This document shows positions 1 to 12,010 of a stretch of 64,000 nt of DNA, in pieces. The notes beneath the pieces were generated by a model, which worked only from the letters and a program-made list of their open reading frames with translations, was not told the origin of the DNA and searched no databases. The DNA lies in NCBI RefSeq assembly GCF_030704535.1, contig NC_081817.1, forward strand, positions 28,521,001 to 28,585,000, read 5' to 3'. The translations under genes were made by a program, and so were the position numbers. The stretch's first letter is position 1. The number at the start of each line of letters is the position of its first letter. The DNA is from Vitis vinifera (taxonomy: Eukaryota; Streptophyta; Magnoliopsida; Vitales; Vitaceae).

Positions 1-1155
1 GTTCATCTCTATCCTTCCTTCTTATGGATTGTAGATCGTAACAATACAACAGAGGTAAATCAAACCATCAGTGACAGGGGAAAAGAGAGGAATTTTTCAG
101 TGCCATGAACCTAATTATGATAGGGCTCGATGACTATGTCTTGTAGATGCTACCTTACAAGGGAAGAGAATCCACGCTTCCGCCAGGGAGTTCAGTTGGT
201 CGGACAAGCAGAGATCACTTTTCAACCAGATTTGAATGAATTGGTGGTTCTAAATCAGGCTGAAAACCAATGGAATTTTTTATTTTTTTGATAGGTAAAT
301 TTTGCTGAAGACCACTGAAATTTGTTCATGTAAATTGATGAAGCAGAAGGAAATTGACAAGGAAGTATGGAGGAGGATTCATCATGCATAAACACACTAG
401 GAATTTGGATTTGGTAGGGAAAAGAGCGTTGATTATTCCATGGATGAGAAAAGGAATTGGTTTTGAGCATCTTGATTGTGGTGTAAAATGCAAATCCTTC
501 ATGGGTGCTCAAATTCAGTTACAATATGGAGGCATAAAGATCTCACTTAGTACAGTAGGGTTCATAAGAGGAGTTTGAAGCAGGGAACTTTATGGTGGAT
601 AACACAGGATTTGGATGAGGATGTGGAAATAGATGCAGCTAACAGAAGAAGATTACATATATAGAAAAACCATGTGCTTGTTCTCGTAGGGGATTTGAAA
701 ATCATCTACCTTTTGAATGTTTATAGTTAAAGTACGTTGGTGAGGTTAGACAAGAGGATAGGTATTTTGCTATTGTTGGTGTGTTTTATTTTCTAGCACA
801 CAGCCACATGTCTAATCAATACTACTAGGGCTTTGGCGGTACATGTGGAAGGACTGAGTTGGTGTGAAGCATATCAGTGTCATTGTCTATCCTTCATTAA
901 CTTGTTAAATTTCCCTTTGTAGGCTGCTGGTGGGCATTGTCACAAATGCGTAAATTATTTGTCGTTTGTATGTCTTTTGTTTGCTACAGTTTTTTTCTTC
1001 CCAATTTCCAAGTTTTTGACTTGTAGAACATCTTGGGTTTATGCGGGTTGCTGGAAGCAAGAAATTGATTAGTTGTCAGTGCAGGCAGTTAGACATAATG
1101 CTGTTGGTTGGCACACTAGTATGCACATTCTTTTCGTTTTCTTTGGATTGCTCCT

Positions 1156-1217
1156 GAGGCCTGGCTCAAGTGGAGAAGGGAGAGTTTATAGTTCTAATTC
1201 CATTTACCAAAAAAAAA
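1156..1217 (+). repeat. decayed SINE fragment (copy 1)
   Basis: GGCCTGGCTCAAGTGG, then GTTTATAG, TTCTAATTCCATTTACC and an A-run match, in order, the better preserved SINE at 15031-15142 (GGCCTGGCTTAAGTGG, GTTTATGG, GTTCAAGTCCCAATGGGGAC, A-run). The tRNA-like A box is still recognisable; the B box is mutated. Its partner copy is at 1766-1836. Confidence 0.5.
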
Positions 1218-1765
1218 GCAAAAAATCTCATTTTCCTTTGTTTCCCTTCCTGTATCGCTCTTTTTTTCTCTGTTTTCGTAATTTAATTTCTGCCCCTATT
1301 TACTACATATAGAAAAACCATGTGCTGGTTCAAGTAGGGGATTTTGGAAATCATCTACCTTCTGAATGTTTATAGTTAAAGTCCGTTGGTGAGGCTAGAC
1401 AAAGGATAGGTATTTTGCTATTGTTGGTGTGTTTTATTCATCTAGCACACAGCTACATGTCTAACCCATGCTAGGGCTTGTCTATCCTTCATTAATTTGT
1501 GAAATTTCTTGTTGTAGACTGCTGGTGGGCATTGTTGCAAAGTGGGTAAACAGCATAAATTACTTATCTTGTTGTTTGTATGTCTTTTGTTTGCTATAAT
1601 TTCTTTCTTCCTAATTTCCAAGTTTTTGACTTGTAGAACATCTTGGGCTTATGTGGGTTGCTGGAAGCAAGAAACTAGTTAGTTGGCTGTGCAGGCAATT
1701 AGACTTAAAAACTGTTGGGATTTCACACTAATATGCACATTTTTTCCTTTTCTTTGGATTGCCCT

Positions 1766-1836
1766 GATTCCTGGCTCAGGTGGAGATGGGAAAGTTTATA
1801 GTTCTAATTCCATTTACCAAAAAAAGAAAAAAAAAA
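1766..1836 (+). repeat. decayed SINE fragment (copy 2)
   Basis: This is the same fragment as at 1156-1217, carried along in the second unit of the tandem duplication: CCTGGCTCAGGTGG, GTTTATAG, TTCTAATTCCATTTACC, A-run. It shows that the SINE inserted before the 650-bp duplication. Confidence 0.5.
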
Positions 1837-3251
1837 TCTCATTTTCCTTTTTTTTTTTTTTTCCTTTCTTGTATTGCTCTATTTTTCTCTGTTTTTGTAA
1901 TTTAATATTTGCCCTTATTTATTAGTTCATATGATTAACAGGGTATTGCTAATTGTTTAGGAACTAGGATTGAAATTATTGCTCCCTAAAACTATTATTA
2001 TATGTTTTGTCCTGACTGGATTGGGGTTTCTCACATCATGAACACAATGTGCAAATTGGTGTTTGGAGAGAGGTGCTTTGGAAGGTTGGTGGGAGATGTT
2101 ATAGAATATAACATGTAAGCTAGGTTGATTAGTGCAATTGAACTGTTTATGAAGACTCAGTTGTGCGAACCTTGGCAGTTTAACTTCTTCAATGTTGCTT
2201 TTTGTTGCAGCGTTTCTGTTCTTAAATTTGGTGGTAGAACCTGCACCAGATCCTGTTTTTGAGCTCCACTGGGGTTCTATGTAGAATAGGGAATTTCTAA
2301 TGAAAGCTAAAACTATCATGGGTGGGAACACTACCTGGAATGAGGCCAGCTATTGTAGTGATGACAAGTATGAATTGTTCTATGAAAGACAGGAGCTCAA
2401 TCAACTCACTTCTTAGGATATTGGTGTACATGTTAGGTTTTTGTGTACATGATTGGATGGGATATCTAATTATACCTCAGGCATCTAGAGGAGCTTGACT
2501 GGCAAGATTCTCATTTTCACCCTTTGGGTGAGAGTTACAACATTTTGACATTATGTTAATTTAACGTGTATGACTGGGCCCTAATTTCACTGCTTAAAGC
2601 TTGGGGGGATTCAGGCTTGGTTGCCTTTCTCTGTTTCTCTATTGTGTGTTTCTTTGCATTGGTTTTTTTGGTCAAGATTCATGTTGTTATTTCCCCTTTC
2701 CAAGTTTTCTGTGAATGTACAATATGAGTCAGTGCGCTTGTATCTGCATTATGAGTAGTAGGTATAAATAGGGCTTACAAGGGTGAAAAAGAAAATGAAG
2801 ACTTAGGAAAAAAAAAAGTGGTAATTTCAATAGTTTGTGTTATATTGTCATCATTGATGCATAAAGTTGGACATTTACTTGGGAAAAACTTGAAAAAGGA
2901 TAGAAGTAACCTGTAGTTTCTTGACACTTTGTCATTATATCTAATTTTCAAATGAAAATAACCAACTGTGCTCGTTTTTAATGAAATTTAATGCAGCTTT
3001 ATACATTTGTATTAAAAAAGATTTGATTTCTGCCAAGGTTGACATTTCATTTAGACCGCTCTTCATTCCAATTAGAAATATGATTTTGTTGTATGTACCT
3101 TCACTGTTTGTATCACTGAATGCGGACATTTACTTTGAGGTTACTGGTCTTCCACTCAATTTCAGGTTAGGGAATGTGAATTGTTGGGATATAAGAATTT
3201 ACTATTTTGATCAGAATTCTGAGTGGCAATTATTGTGCAGGAAAGTAAAGT

Positions 3252-3770
3252 ATGGACCATAACGAGACAGGGTGCCAAGCTCCTCCTGAAGCCCCCATAC
3301 TTTGCATCAACAACTGTGGATTCTTCGGGAGTGCAGCCACCATGAACATGTGTTCCAAGTGCCACAAGGATTTGGTATTGAAGCAGGAACAGGCTAAACT
3401 TGCTGCATCATCGTTTGAGAGCATCGTGGAGGGCAGCTCCAACTGCAATGCAAAAGAGTCCATGGTCGCCATTGCCAAAGCTGATATAATACAGACTGGT
3501 CCATCAGAGTCAATGCCCGTCCCAACACAGGCAGCTTGTGCTTCACCAAGCGAGACCAATGACAGAGTGAAAGAGGGTCCAAACAGGTGCAGTTCTTGCA
3601 GGAAGCGAGTCGGTTTAACAGGCTTCAATTGTCGCTGTGGAAACATCTTCTGTGCAGTGCATCGCTACTCTGACAAACATGCCTGCCCATTCGACTACAG
3701 GACCGCTGCTCGAGATGCCATAGCCAAATCCAACCCTGTTATCAAGCCTGAAAAGCTTGACAAAATCTAA
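3252..3770 (+). CDS. A20/AN1 zinc-finger stress-associated protein (172 aa)
   Basis: The protein has the two zinc fingers of plant stress-associated proteins (SAPs). The A20 finger uses C18, C22, C34 and C37 (C-x3-C-x11-C-x2-C within [10 protein letters not shown]...CSKC). The AN1 finger uses C113, C116, C127, C129, C134, H137, H143 and C145, followed by the usual [17 protein letters not shown] tail. The 172-aa length is normal. SAPs are soluble ubiquitin-binding or E3-like regulators of abiotic stress responses; that role is family knowledge. The coding exon is intronless, and the start is the first ATG after a splice acceptor at 3240. A second SAP gene with the same layout lies 4.7 kb downstream on the same strand, with a diverged linker between fingers, so the pair looks like an old tandem duplication. 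The exact SAP number cannot be assigned from sequence alone. Confidence 0.95.
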   Translation: MDHNETGCQAPPEAPILCINNCGFFGSAATMNMCSKCHKDLVLKQEQAKLAASSFESIVEGSSNCNAKESMVAIAKADIIQTGPSESMPVPTQAACASPSETNDRVKEGPNRCSSCRKRVGLTGFNCRCGNIFCAVHRYSDKHACPFDYRTAARDAIAKSNPVIKPEKLDKI

Positions 3771-6090
3771 GAAGCCATGTTTGAACAGTCTACCCCACGA
3801 GTCTTCTCTTGTTTACTCATGACATAAATGGTCGCTCGGGCTTTCCCTGTCTGAAAGAACATTATAGATCAGTCATCCATGGTGTGTTTTGCTGCTGGTC
3901 TGATGAACAGGCTTCTCATGGTAAGTTTTCAATGCACCCTTCTGCTTTATGTTATACTTTCTCCTGGGTTTGCTACATGTGTGGTTGGTTCATGCAGAAC
4001 TCAAACTGGTACAAGAACTTATCTATGAGCCCTTTATACTAATATTTAGCTTTATGTGATAACGCTATTAGGCCTTGTTTGGGTTTGTTTCCTATTTCCC
4101 ACTTTTACCGGGAAGTTAAAGTTGAAGTCATAATTTTTAAAAGAAAACATTAGTATAATAAATTTTTTATTAAATATGAAGAAACCAAGATTTTTTTTTT
4201 TTTTAAAAAAAAATTATCTAGAAATAGAGGTGGTATAGTCCTTTAGAAATAACTCCTAAATTTAAAAATTAATTATTTTTAATTTGTAGAATCACATAAA
4301 GTTATTGAAATAGCATTTAATAAATATTTTTTTTTTAAAAGTTATTTTAAGTAGTTTTCTACTTTCTAAAATTGCTCTCGCGTCTCAACAGGTTTGTGAA
4401 TAAAATGTTAATTATCTGGTATCGTGTTTCAATGGTAAAAAAAAAAAAAAAATGTATGAAATATTAATTTTTTTTGTAAATAATTATTTAAAATTTGTAT
4501 TTTATTGATAGATATTAATTCAAAGTACTATTTAAACTAACTTATAACAGACTGCTGAATTCATCAATTTTGTGGGCCATTGTTGACCAATTGCTTTATA
4601 TGCCGTTAGTGTTGACCATTTAATTTTTATCTAAATGGTTTGACTAGCGAGGTTGTTTTAATTGACTTTTATGGTAGAGAGAGAGTGTCTTCAAGAAAAG
4701 TTTTGAGGAAAAGAAAAAATGTAATAAAAGTATCCATTAAAAAGTTGAGAAAAAATTATTTAGAATCCCTTAGATACACTTTCTGTTTTTTTTTTAAATA
4801 GAAAAATAAAAGAAAATAATTTTTGGAAATTTATATTAGAAGAGTATTAATTCTAAAAATTATTTAACAAAATATATACTTTTTTAATACAAGATATTTG
4901 CTTTCTTATAATATTTTTTTTGTTTTAAAAATAAAAAATAGAAATGTATCTATATATATATATAAATATATATATTGAAACAAATCCCTTTTTTTAAAAC
5001 GAAAATATGGGAAATTTATGTTAGTTTTTTATTTTTATTAAACATTAGTTTGGGAATCAAACATAAGATTGATATTTTGATTTCTATATGTTGGAGTTTT
5101 AGCATGAGGCTTGGTATACGCAGAGGTGGTGTTGGGGGAGAAGGCATGGAGAAAACATATTGGGGGCCAAGAGGGGGCCTTGAGCATACAAGAAGGGTGA
5201 TGGGCCTGATGGGAGTATGGCTGGCACGAGGCTTGGGGCAACCTTGTCAAGTATGTGTGGCTGGAAAATAAAAAAGTGGTATATGATGTGCCTATGTTGA
5301 TTGGAGTCCTACGTTTTTTGACTAGACACATTGGATTTGTGATATCAACGGGTTGGGAGGTTGGAACCCCCAAAAGTCTTTGATTATGTCATACTTTTTA
5401 GCATTAGCTATTACAGATTAGTTTGAATTAGATAATCCTTAGCCATCACAATGAGATGGGTTTGTCACGCTATACTCTCAAAATGTCAAATTTGACATGT
5501 ATATAGAAATAGATTTTTGGTGGGTTTTAGTTTTCTTTTGACAATCGGGTTTGAAACGGGTTCTATCTCGATTATATATAAAATTAGATAATAAAAAATG
5601 GTTTAATTTAATTTAATTTTTTAATTTTCTTTTTCAACACATAAAATAAATTTACTTTTTATAAATATAAATAATAAGAATTTATAATATTTATTTATAA
5701 ATCATATTATTTAGAAATATAATTAGATATTTGTTAAAATAAAAATATTAGATCGGACGATAAATTCTCTTACCCACATCAACCTACTTTGCTTAAATTT
5801 TCTTTTGGATTAATCAATACGATTTTTTTATATCGTTTATAGATTGGATTTTAGAAAGTTAATTAATTTTTGTCGAAAAAGTTCAACATTAAATATAATT
5901 TAAAAAATATCTTAATTTGGAAGTAAAATACTACTTCTTATAAAAATCTTATTTTGATTATACACTAAGTATTTCACATTTAATATAATTTATATAATAC
6001 TAATATCACAATTTTTCTAATAACCAAACATAATCTAACACGAAAGGCAAACCCTATATTAACGTGAATGGTCCAAAAAGAGAGGTGAAA
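3771..6090. other. 3' UTR then AT-rich intergenic DNA
   Basis: About 300 bp after the stop is probably 3' UTR. From about 4070 (a GGCCTTGTTTGGG stretch like the end of hAT-type MITEs) the sequence is very AT-rich, with A/T runs and a short TA run near 4950-4975. Open frames at 4975-5373 overlap on both strands and have no recognisable domain. No gene is seen. Confidence 0.6.
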
Positions 6091-6560
6091 CACCTTAATG
6101 TGGACAGGACCGCAGAGAATCTTACCCCCCCTATTTCAAGGGGCTAACGGACAAACCTGTCAGAGTCAGAGATGCCTCGTGTGGCCAGCGCCGTCACATC
6201 GCCCACTTCCCTCAACCCCACGGCTCAACCGGAGCTAATCTCACTGAGTCGCCGACTACTCCACCAGTGCCGACATTAGCCCAACCGAGTCAGCTCAAGC
6301 CGAAGATCGAGCCGGATCGTGCAAAGGCCAATAATTGGAACCTGGAAATGTGCGGGGCCCACGCCGCCCCCAAACCTAATCTGTTGAAAGCGAGTCCACC
6401 GAAGGCAGAGTCACCTGGGGCCCACCCATCTGGACAAACACTTCTCCGTTGCAGCAGCCCATGGGGGCCACCATGGAGCCGCAGGCAAGCGATCTCCGCC
6501 GTCGACCTGCAGATGTTTTGACTTTCTTTGCACGAGTCTAACCTGCTGACCTGGTCCTCA
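6091..6560. other. GC-rich island of unknown nature
   Basis: About 470 bp of GC-rich sequence sits abruptly between very AT-rich flanks. It contains open frames on both strands (for example 6267-6521 + and 6290-6670 -), but none has a recognisable domain, the frames break often and no convincing splice structure is seen. It could be a captured gene fragment or a promoter-like island. I do not assign a function. Confidence 0.4.
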
Positions 6561-7340
6561 GTGGCGGGTCCACACACCGCCCATTTGAAATTTTTTATTA
6601 TTTTAAAAAAATTATTAAAAAACGCGATAATTGTTAGCCGCGTAGATTGCCGGAGAAAGGACAACCGCACCTACAACTTTATTATTTATTAATTTATAAG
6701 AAACTCATGCTACAAGTATTATTAATATAATTTATTTATACATATGAAATATTTTAATTTTATTCAAAGTTAATAGGAAGTTAGGGATGTCTTTTGAAAA
6801 CTGTTTTTTATAATCATTTTTGTTTTACAAAATATATAAACCACAAAACACTTTTCACAATAAAAAAATTTAATTTTTATTTTTTACTTTTAACAATAAA
6901 AATTAAAATATTTTTAAAATTATTTTAAAAATATTAAAAATAAATTTACAACATTTGAGGTGGTTGACAAATCATTATAAAATAATTTTTAAAAATTTAA
7001 AACTATCTTTCATAATTATTTTTTTAAATAATTATTAAACAGGAATTTATCATTTTATAACATTCTTTTTTTCATTTTAATTTATTATTTTCTTTAAATA
7101 AAACCAATAAAATTATCCATTTATTTCAATTTTAATGCACAAAAAATAAGCTTAATAGCTATAATTTTGGTCTTACCTTTTAAAAATAAAATATAAAAAT
7201 ATATTAATAATTGTCTAACAATATTTTAAAATTTATGAATTATTTTTTATTAATTCTTTCATGATTCTCAAAACAATTATTTTGAAAAAGAATTTCACAA
7301 TTTTTATTTTCCTAATAAATATTAAATACGTTTTAAAAAA
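6561..7340. other. AT-rich intergenic DNA
   Basis: A/T-run-rich sequence with several short palindromic stretches (for example around 6790-6990). No gene or clear element boundary is seen. Confidence 0.5.
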
Positions 7341-7356
7341 CGCTCGGTTTAGCTGT

Positions 7357-7583
7357 CACGTGTTTCAAATTTTAATGCACGAAGCCATCACTAATTAAAA
7401 AAAGAAAAGAATGTGGAAAAACAACGTAAAAGCCAAGAAGCTGAAAATCACTAAAACCGTCGAAATACAGAGTATGTCGAAGAAATTTGCCAACTGGCAG
7501 AGTCAGAGAGAGGGGGAAACTGCGACGCAACATGAAGCCACGTGTCGGATTCAATGGGGGTAAAAGCGCGTGACAAACACGTC
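7357..7583. promoter_or_regulatory. G-box / ABRE-like cluster upstream of second SAP gene
   Basis: CACGTG occurs at 7357-7362 and 7539-7544, and CACGTC at 7578-7583, with a GCGCGTGAC stretch just before the last. ACGTG cores are the ABA/stress response elements bound by bZIP factors, and G-boxes are also bound by bHLH factors (established knowledge). They lie 0.9-1.15 kb upstream of the SAP start codon, so stress-inducible expression is plausible but not shown. Confidence 0.45.
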
Positions 7584-8512
7584 CCGCGCGAGGAAAAGAA
7601 AGGCTCGGTCAGATTGGGCGGCTGTACTTGCTGTTGCTGAGACACGCTCTTGTCACCATTTCATCTCTTTCGAATTTACCACATTGCCCTTCTCCACTTT
7701 ACTTACCGCTCCAACCACGCCTCCTTTGTTTTTATATTATTTTATTTTTATTTTTTAAAATATTTGTATAAAGTCAAACAAGGACAAGTGGAGGGGTTGA
7801 TTTGTTGCGAGAGTGATAAAAAGCTTTAAAAAAAAAAAGAAAAAAGGAGTTGGAATCTTACCTTTGAGTTGGAAAATGATTAAATTTACAAAATAAAATA
7901 AAAACCCAAATGAAAAAAAAATATTCATAACAATAATAGAATTATATAGATTAAATTAATTACGTAAATTAAATAAAAAATATTTTTATTGCATAGTAAA
8001 AAAACATTTCTATAATTATTTTTGTTGGTATAAAATGCTTTTAATTGTTTTTTAAAATATTTTAAAAATTATTAAAAATATCTTATATTCTGTTTTTAAA
8101 ACAAATTCTCAAAAAAGTTATTTTTAATTTTTTAGTTTAAATTTTATTAATTAAAAAATGCAAAATAAAAACACATTGTGAATCATGACGAAGGACACGT
8201 CAGAGCTGATCTAGAACAAAGAAAAAAAATTTAAAAAAAAAAAAGTTAAAAAGAACAGTAAATAAGGAAAGGTGGGGAGGGCAAAATGGTAAAAGGAAAT
8301 TCGCATACGCGTCTCTATGAGGCCCATATTCCATCGCCATTACCGACCTTTGAATCCCTTAAAATTCCATTCTCTGAACCCCAAATCTTCATCCTCCAAA
8401 CCCTCGTATCCACCCGCTCTCTAGCTCAAGAAAAATTTCAATCAATCCCCCCTCTTGAAATCCTTGATCTCCTCTATTTCTCTCACTGGAATTCGGATTC
8501 TGAATCGAGGAT

Positions 8513-9031
8513 ATGGCTCAGAAAACGGAGAAGGAAGAGACTGAGTTCAAAGTTCCAGAAACCCTCGCCCTATGCGTTAACAACTGTGGATTTACAGGCA
8601 ATCCGGCCACAAACAACATGTGTCAGAAGTGCTTCAGCGCCTCCGCTTCGGCGGCGGCCGCGGCAGCTGCCGGAGCCTTGAAGAGTAGCCACAAGGTGTC
8701 CGGCGGAGCCGCAGACGCGAGATCCAGCTCCGCGAGGTCCCCCGAGCGAATGGACTCGCTGGCGGAGACCAGCCTGGATCGGACGAAGGACGCTGCCTCA
8801 GCTGCGGCGGTGGAGGAGGTCGGGAAGGTGAAGCGGGAGGTGAATCGGTGCTCTGGATGCAGGAGGAAGGTCGGGCTCACCGGATTCCGGTGCCGGTGCG
8901 GGGACCTGTTCTGCGCTGAGCATCGGTACACGGATCGGCACGAGTGCAGCTACGATTACAAGACCGCCGGTCGCGAGGCTATCGCGCGGGAAAATCCGGT
9001 AGTGAAAGCTGCGAAGATCGTGAGAGTCTGA
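8513..9031 (+). CDS. A20/AN1 zinc-finger stress-associated protein (172 aa)
   Basis: This is the second SAP of the window, intronless in the coding part. The A20 finger has C21, C25, C37 and C40 ([20 protein letters not shown]). The AN1 finger has C113, C116, C127, C129, C134, H137, H143 and C145, at the same positions as in the gene at 3252, followed by [17 protein letters not shown]. The linker just after A20 is a low-complexity Ala/Ser run ([13 protein letters not shown]). The CDS is GC-rich, unlike its AT-rich surroundings and its neighbour. A pyrimidine-rich leader (about 8290-8512) precedes the ATG; the longer open frame starting at 8286 is in another frame and is not the protein. The likely role is ubiquitin-linked stress regulation, inferred from the family. 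Confidence 0.95.
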   Translation: MAQKTEKEETEFKVPETLALCVNNCGFTGNPATNNMCQKCFSASASAAAAAAAGALKSSHKVSGGAADARSSSARSPERMDSLAETSLDRTKDAASAAAVEEVGKVKREVNRCSGCRRKVGLTGFRCRCGDLFCAEHRYTDRHECSYDYKTAGREAIARENPVVKAAKIVRV

Positions 9032-9307
9032 ATATAATAGGGCAAAAAAAAAAAAATCAAACCAAAATTGTAAAATTTAGAGGTCGAGGCTCTCGATCTC
9101 GATCTCTTCATCTCTCGGAGATTGTGCTCTCTAGATCGACCTTGCGAGAGAGCGCGTTAGAGAGATTTGTCGAATCATTTGCAGATATTAAGATGAAAAA
9201 AGTCTCTCTGGTTTGTTCTTGTTGGATCAATCTGTTATTCTCTTTTTTCCTTTTGTTGAATGAATGAGGATTGGATTGTTGCTTGCGATATTCATTATAC
9301 CGTTTTC

Positions 9308-9402
9308 TTGTTTGCTTCCCAAGAAAATTAATGAAAAAAAAAAAAAAATCGTTTCGTTTTTCGTTTGTTTCATTTTCTTCTCACTTCTCAGCATCCAAAC
9401 GG
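9308..9402. repeat. inverted arm pair of the CCGTTTGG motif
   Basis: The arms are TTGTTTGCTTCCCAAGAAA (9308-9326) and CTTCTCAGCATCCAAACGG (9384-9402). The second is 17/19 identical to the reverse complement of the consensus seen at LSM7, COM1 and SUGP1; the first is 17/19 identical to the SUGP1 left arm. Here the pair lies about 280-370 bp 3' of the SAP stop codon. Confidence 0.6.
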
Positions 9403-11769
9403 GATCGAGATGGCAAGCGCTGTAAATATCAGGTGAGGTTTGGTTTTTTTGTCATTCACGACCCTGTCTAAAAGTTGTGGGGTCTACAGAAGGGATTGGT
9501 GGCGATATTATCGTGAGAAACTCGAACGAAAACTAAGGATAAATTACCACGATATAATCGAGGATTTGACACGTGTACATATAAACAATGCCGGAAATAA
9601 AAAGCTGTAAAGGGTGTGCGATGAGAACATTGTTTTTATATTTTTTGGGTGGTCGGGTGAGTTTACGTACTGCGATTGGTTTTGGATTGGAAGCGTATGT
9701 ATTTTTTTTCAAATATGGAAATCTCGAGAAGTATTTTGATCGAACGGTTGTGGTGGAAAGTGGGTGGACGGCGACAACGACGTCGTTTTGGAGGTAGGAA
9801 GTAATAAATATGGGGATGGGAAACTAGTGGCGCCCGTACAGGTTGTCAAATGTAGGAGACCACTCAGAAGAGAAGTGCTATACTGACATCACGCAGGTCG
9901 TCAGATGCCTAACCAATTGATAGTCGACACCTGTCAATTGTTTGAGCTCCCATTGGCTGCCATGGAAAAAAGACACGACTGCCATATGTGTCGGAAAGCA
10001 GTTATGTTTTAAGATGTTGACATAAAATAATTTTTTATAGTAAATAAAAAAAATTCGAGTCATTTCAGAACTTATTTCTTTATGAATTATTTAAAACAAT
10101 TAATAATTATTTTAAAGAATATTATCTAAAAAGAATATATACCTTTATGGAAAATAAATTTGGAATAATCAATAATTATTTTAAAATTTATTCTACAAAA
10201 CTAATTTCAAAACATTGTGAAATAGATCTTGGGATCATGAATTGTGCAAAAAGCGGAAGAAAATGCACTATACACGTCCTTTTTCTATCATGAAGAGCAT
10301 GAAAGGAAGAAGGTATGGAAAAGTCAATTAAATTTAAAATAAAATTTTTGTGTATATACCTTTCTTTTTTCCTTTTTTTTTAATCTTGTAATTTGTCAGT
10401 TTTAAACCCAAATAAATACTCATGATTTACCCGCTTTAAACCCAAATGGACACTCACCGTTTTAAAACACGTCTATAAAGTTAAAAAGAATTCATACTTA
10501 TATAACGTTAAAAATTTTCTCTTCTATCTGATATAGGATGTCACAAATAACAAATAATTTGAAATTTTATAAATTTTTAAATGAATTTTAGTTTAAATTT
10601 TTTTCTTCCTTAATAAATTGAACTTTTAAATTCTTTTGAGAGAATAATAAAAAGAAAGATGCAGATGAGAAGAGACGAAAAAAACATCGACCAGTGACCG
10701 ATTGTTAGAGTAGAGGCAGAAAAAAAATCTTACATCAAAATATATAACAAAAATATGGACTTCTTACTAATTATTGAGAAAGATTTTTTATGGCAAGTGA
10801 ATGATTGATTGTGATTTGACAAAATTATAATAAACACTGGAATAAAAAATGACTTATACAGGAGGAAAAGTAGATGGCAAATTACAAATGTGTTTTAAGT
10901 GATTTTAAAAACTGTTTTTAATATTTTTAACACTTAAATAATAAAAAAATTTAAGTGTTAAAAATATTAAAAACAATTTCTATAATCACTGTGAAATGAG
11001 CTCTAATAGCAGGACTTTCATAACATAACATTTCTGAGTTGATTATGTAGTTTTTCAATGCTTTCTCAGCCATAAGAGTTATTTCCCTAATCCTAAGATT
11101 CAAGTCTTAAATTTTCTTTTACATGATGAAAAGTAAAAAGAAAAAAAAGGAAAAAAAAAATCGGAAAAATAAATTCAAATTTAATAAAATTTTCTTGCAT
11201 GTTTATCTAAACTTATTCATTTTCTTTCCACTTCTACATGATGAAAATAGAACAAAAAAATAATAATAATGATGATAAGGTCAGAGACTAAATAATGCCA
11301 AATGAAATCATTAACAAAACAAGGAACATAGTCATTTCCAATACAAACATTAGTGACAAAAAATAGTTGGGACCAGCTAATAATGCTCCTTTCCTTTTCT
11401 TATTAATTTATTTATTTTTCCAAAAAGAAATTATTGTAATCACACTGCAACATGGTAGGGAATGATAGGAATCTTTCACATTCTAGGGCAAATACTCTGA
11501 ATAGAATATGAAAATTTTATAACAGTTGGGTAAGCAATAACATTACCATTTGTTGTTGTGGCTAATGATTAGAAATCATTCCCCAACCAGACACTCTTTG
11601 TGGAATTAATTAAAGATTTGTCAATCATGATGGTATGAAAACCTACCCCCCTTTTTTTTTAATTGCATTTTCTAGAAGGTGGTTGTTTAGAAGCATATTA
11701 AGGAAATTTTTTAATTTTCTTCATTATTTCATATTTAATGAAGCATTTATAATACAAATTAATTTCCAT
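9403..11769. other. intergenic DNA
   Basis: No gene is recognised. A CACGTGT sits near 9571. The frame at 9588-9797 has no domain. From about 10020 the sequence is AT-rich and includes the palindrome listed at 10888-11000. Confidence 0.5.
10888..11000. repeat. AT-rich palindromic MITE-like element
   Basis: The left arm (10899-10946, AGTGATTTTAAAAACTGTTT then TTAATATTTTTAACACTTAA) is closely mirrored by the right arm (10951-10990). It belongs to the same family as the palindromes at 35966-36060 and 48165-49445, which share the AATATTTTTAA(T/C)ACTTAA core. No coding capacity; non-autonomous. Confidence 0.65.
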
Positions 11770-12010
11770 TAAACCCAAATGGGCCCTGACCACCTTATGA
11801 CCAATAATCGGTCGGCAATCCCCATGGTAATGAGAAATCTACCCTAATAATGAGTAGTTTATTCTAACTGCTATTAGGACAAACCCAGGCATATGGACCC
11901 ATCCCTGGACCCCAAACCAGTTAAACTGCAGGGAGGCTTGAACTCAGGACCTCTGTTCATTGCTAGAGGGCAAGATATACCCTAGGGCATCTTTACCGGT
12001 TTACCCTTTG
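11770..12010 (-). repeat. possible tRNA-derived (SINE-like) repeat
   Basis: On the minus strand CCTGAGTTCAAGCCTCCCTG resembles a pol III B box, with a weak A-box-like segment upstream (around AAACCGGTAAAGATG). No poly-A tail or target-site duplication could be fixed, so this is tentative. Confidence 0.3.

Larger units (their letters stand above)
654..1924. repeat. two-copy tandem duplication, about 650 bp unit
   Basis: Copy 1 runs about 654-1303 and copy 2 about 1304-1924. Both begin with TACATATA(TA)GAAAAACCATG and share, in the same order, a segment on GTACGTTGGTGAGG/GTCCGTTGGTGAGG, the GTGTTTTATT..CTAGCACACAG block, a TTTGACTTGTAGAACATC block and a SINE-like tail. They differ by scattered substitutions and small indels, so the duplication is not recent. 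It lies in the presumed 5' intron of the SAP gene. Confidence 0.85.
1..3251 (+). other. 5' flank / 5'-UTR intron region of first SAP gene
   Basis: No convincing coding sequence is seen here. A pyrimidine-rich stretch ending in TTGTGCAG at 3240 is a good splice acceptor 11 nt before the SAP start codon, so much of this stretch is probably a 5'-UTR intron. The matching donor is not certain: ACAGAG followed by GTAAAT near 55 is one candidate, otherwise the first exon lies outside the window. The region is dominated by a 650-bp tandem duplication (654-1924). Confidence 0.5.

Noticed and set aside
1073-1312. Pair of ORFs in the tandem duplication (also 1683-1925)
   Set aside because: They include SINE and T-rich sequence and diverge like non-coding DNA, with frame-breaking indels.
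4975-5373. Overlapping ORFs on both strands
   Set aside because: Opposing frames over the same Gly/Ser-rich sequence, with no motif or codon-use support.
9588-9797. 69-aa ORF with a CxxC start
   Set aside because: No domain, no splice context and short; likely chance.
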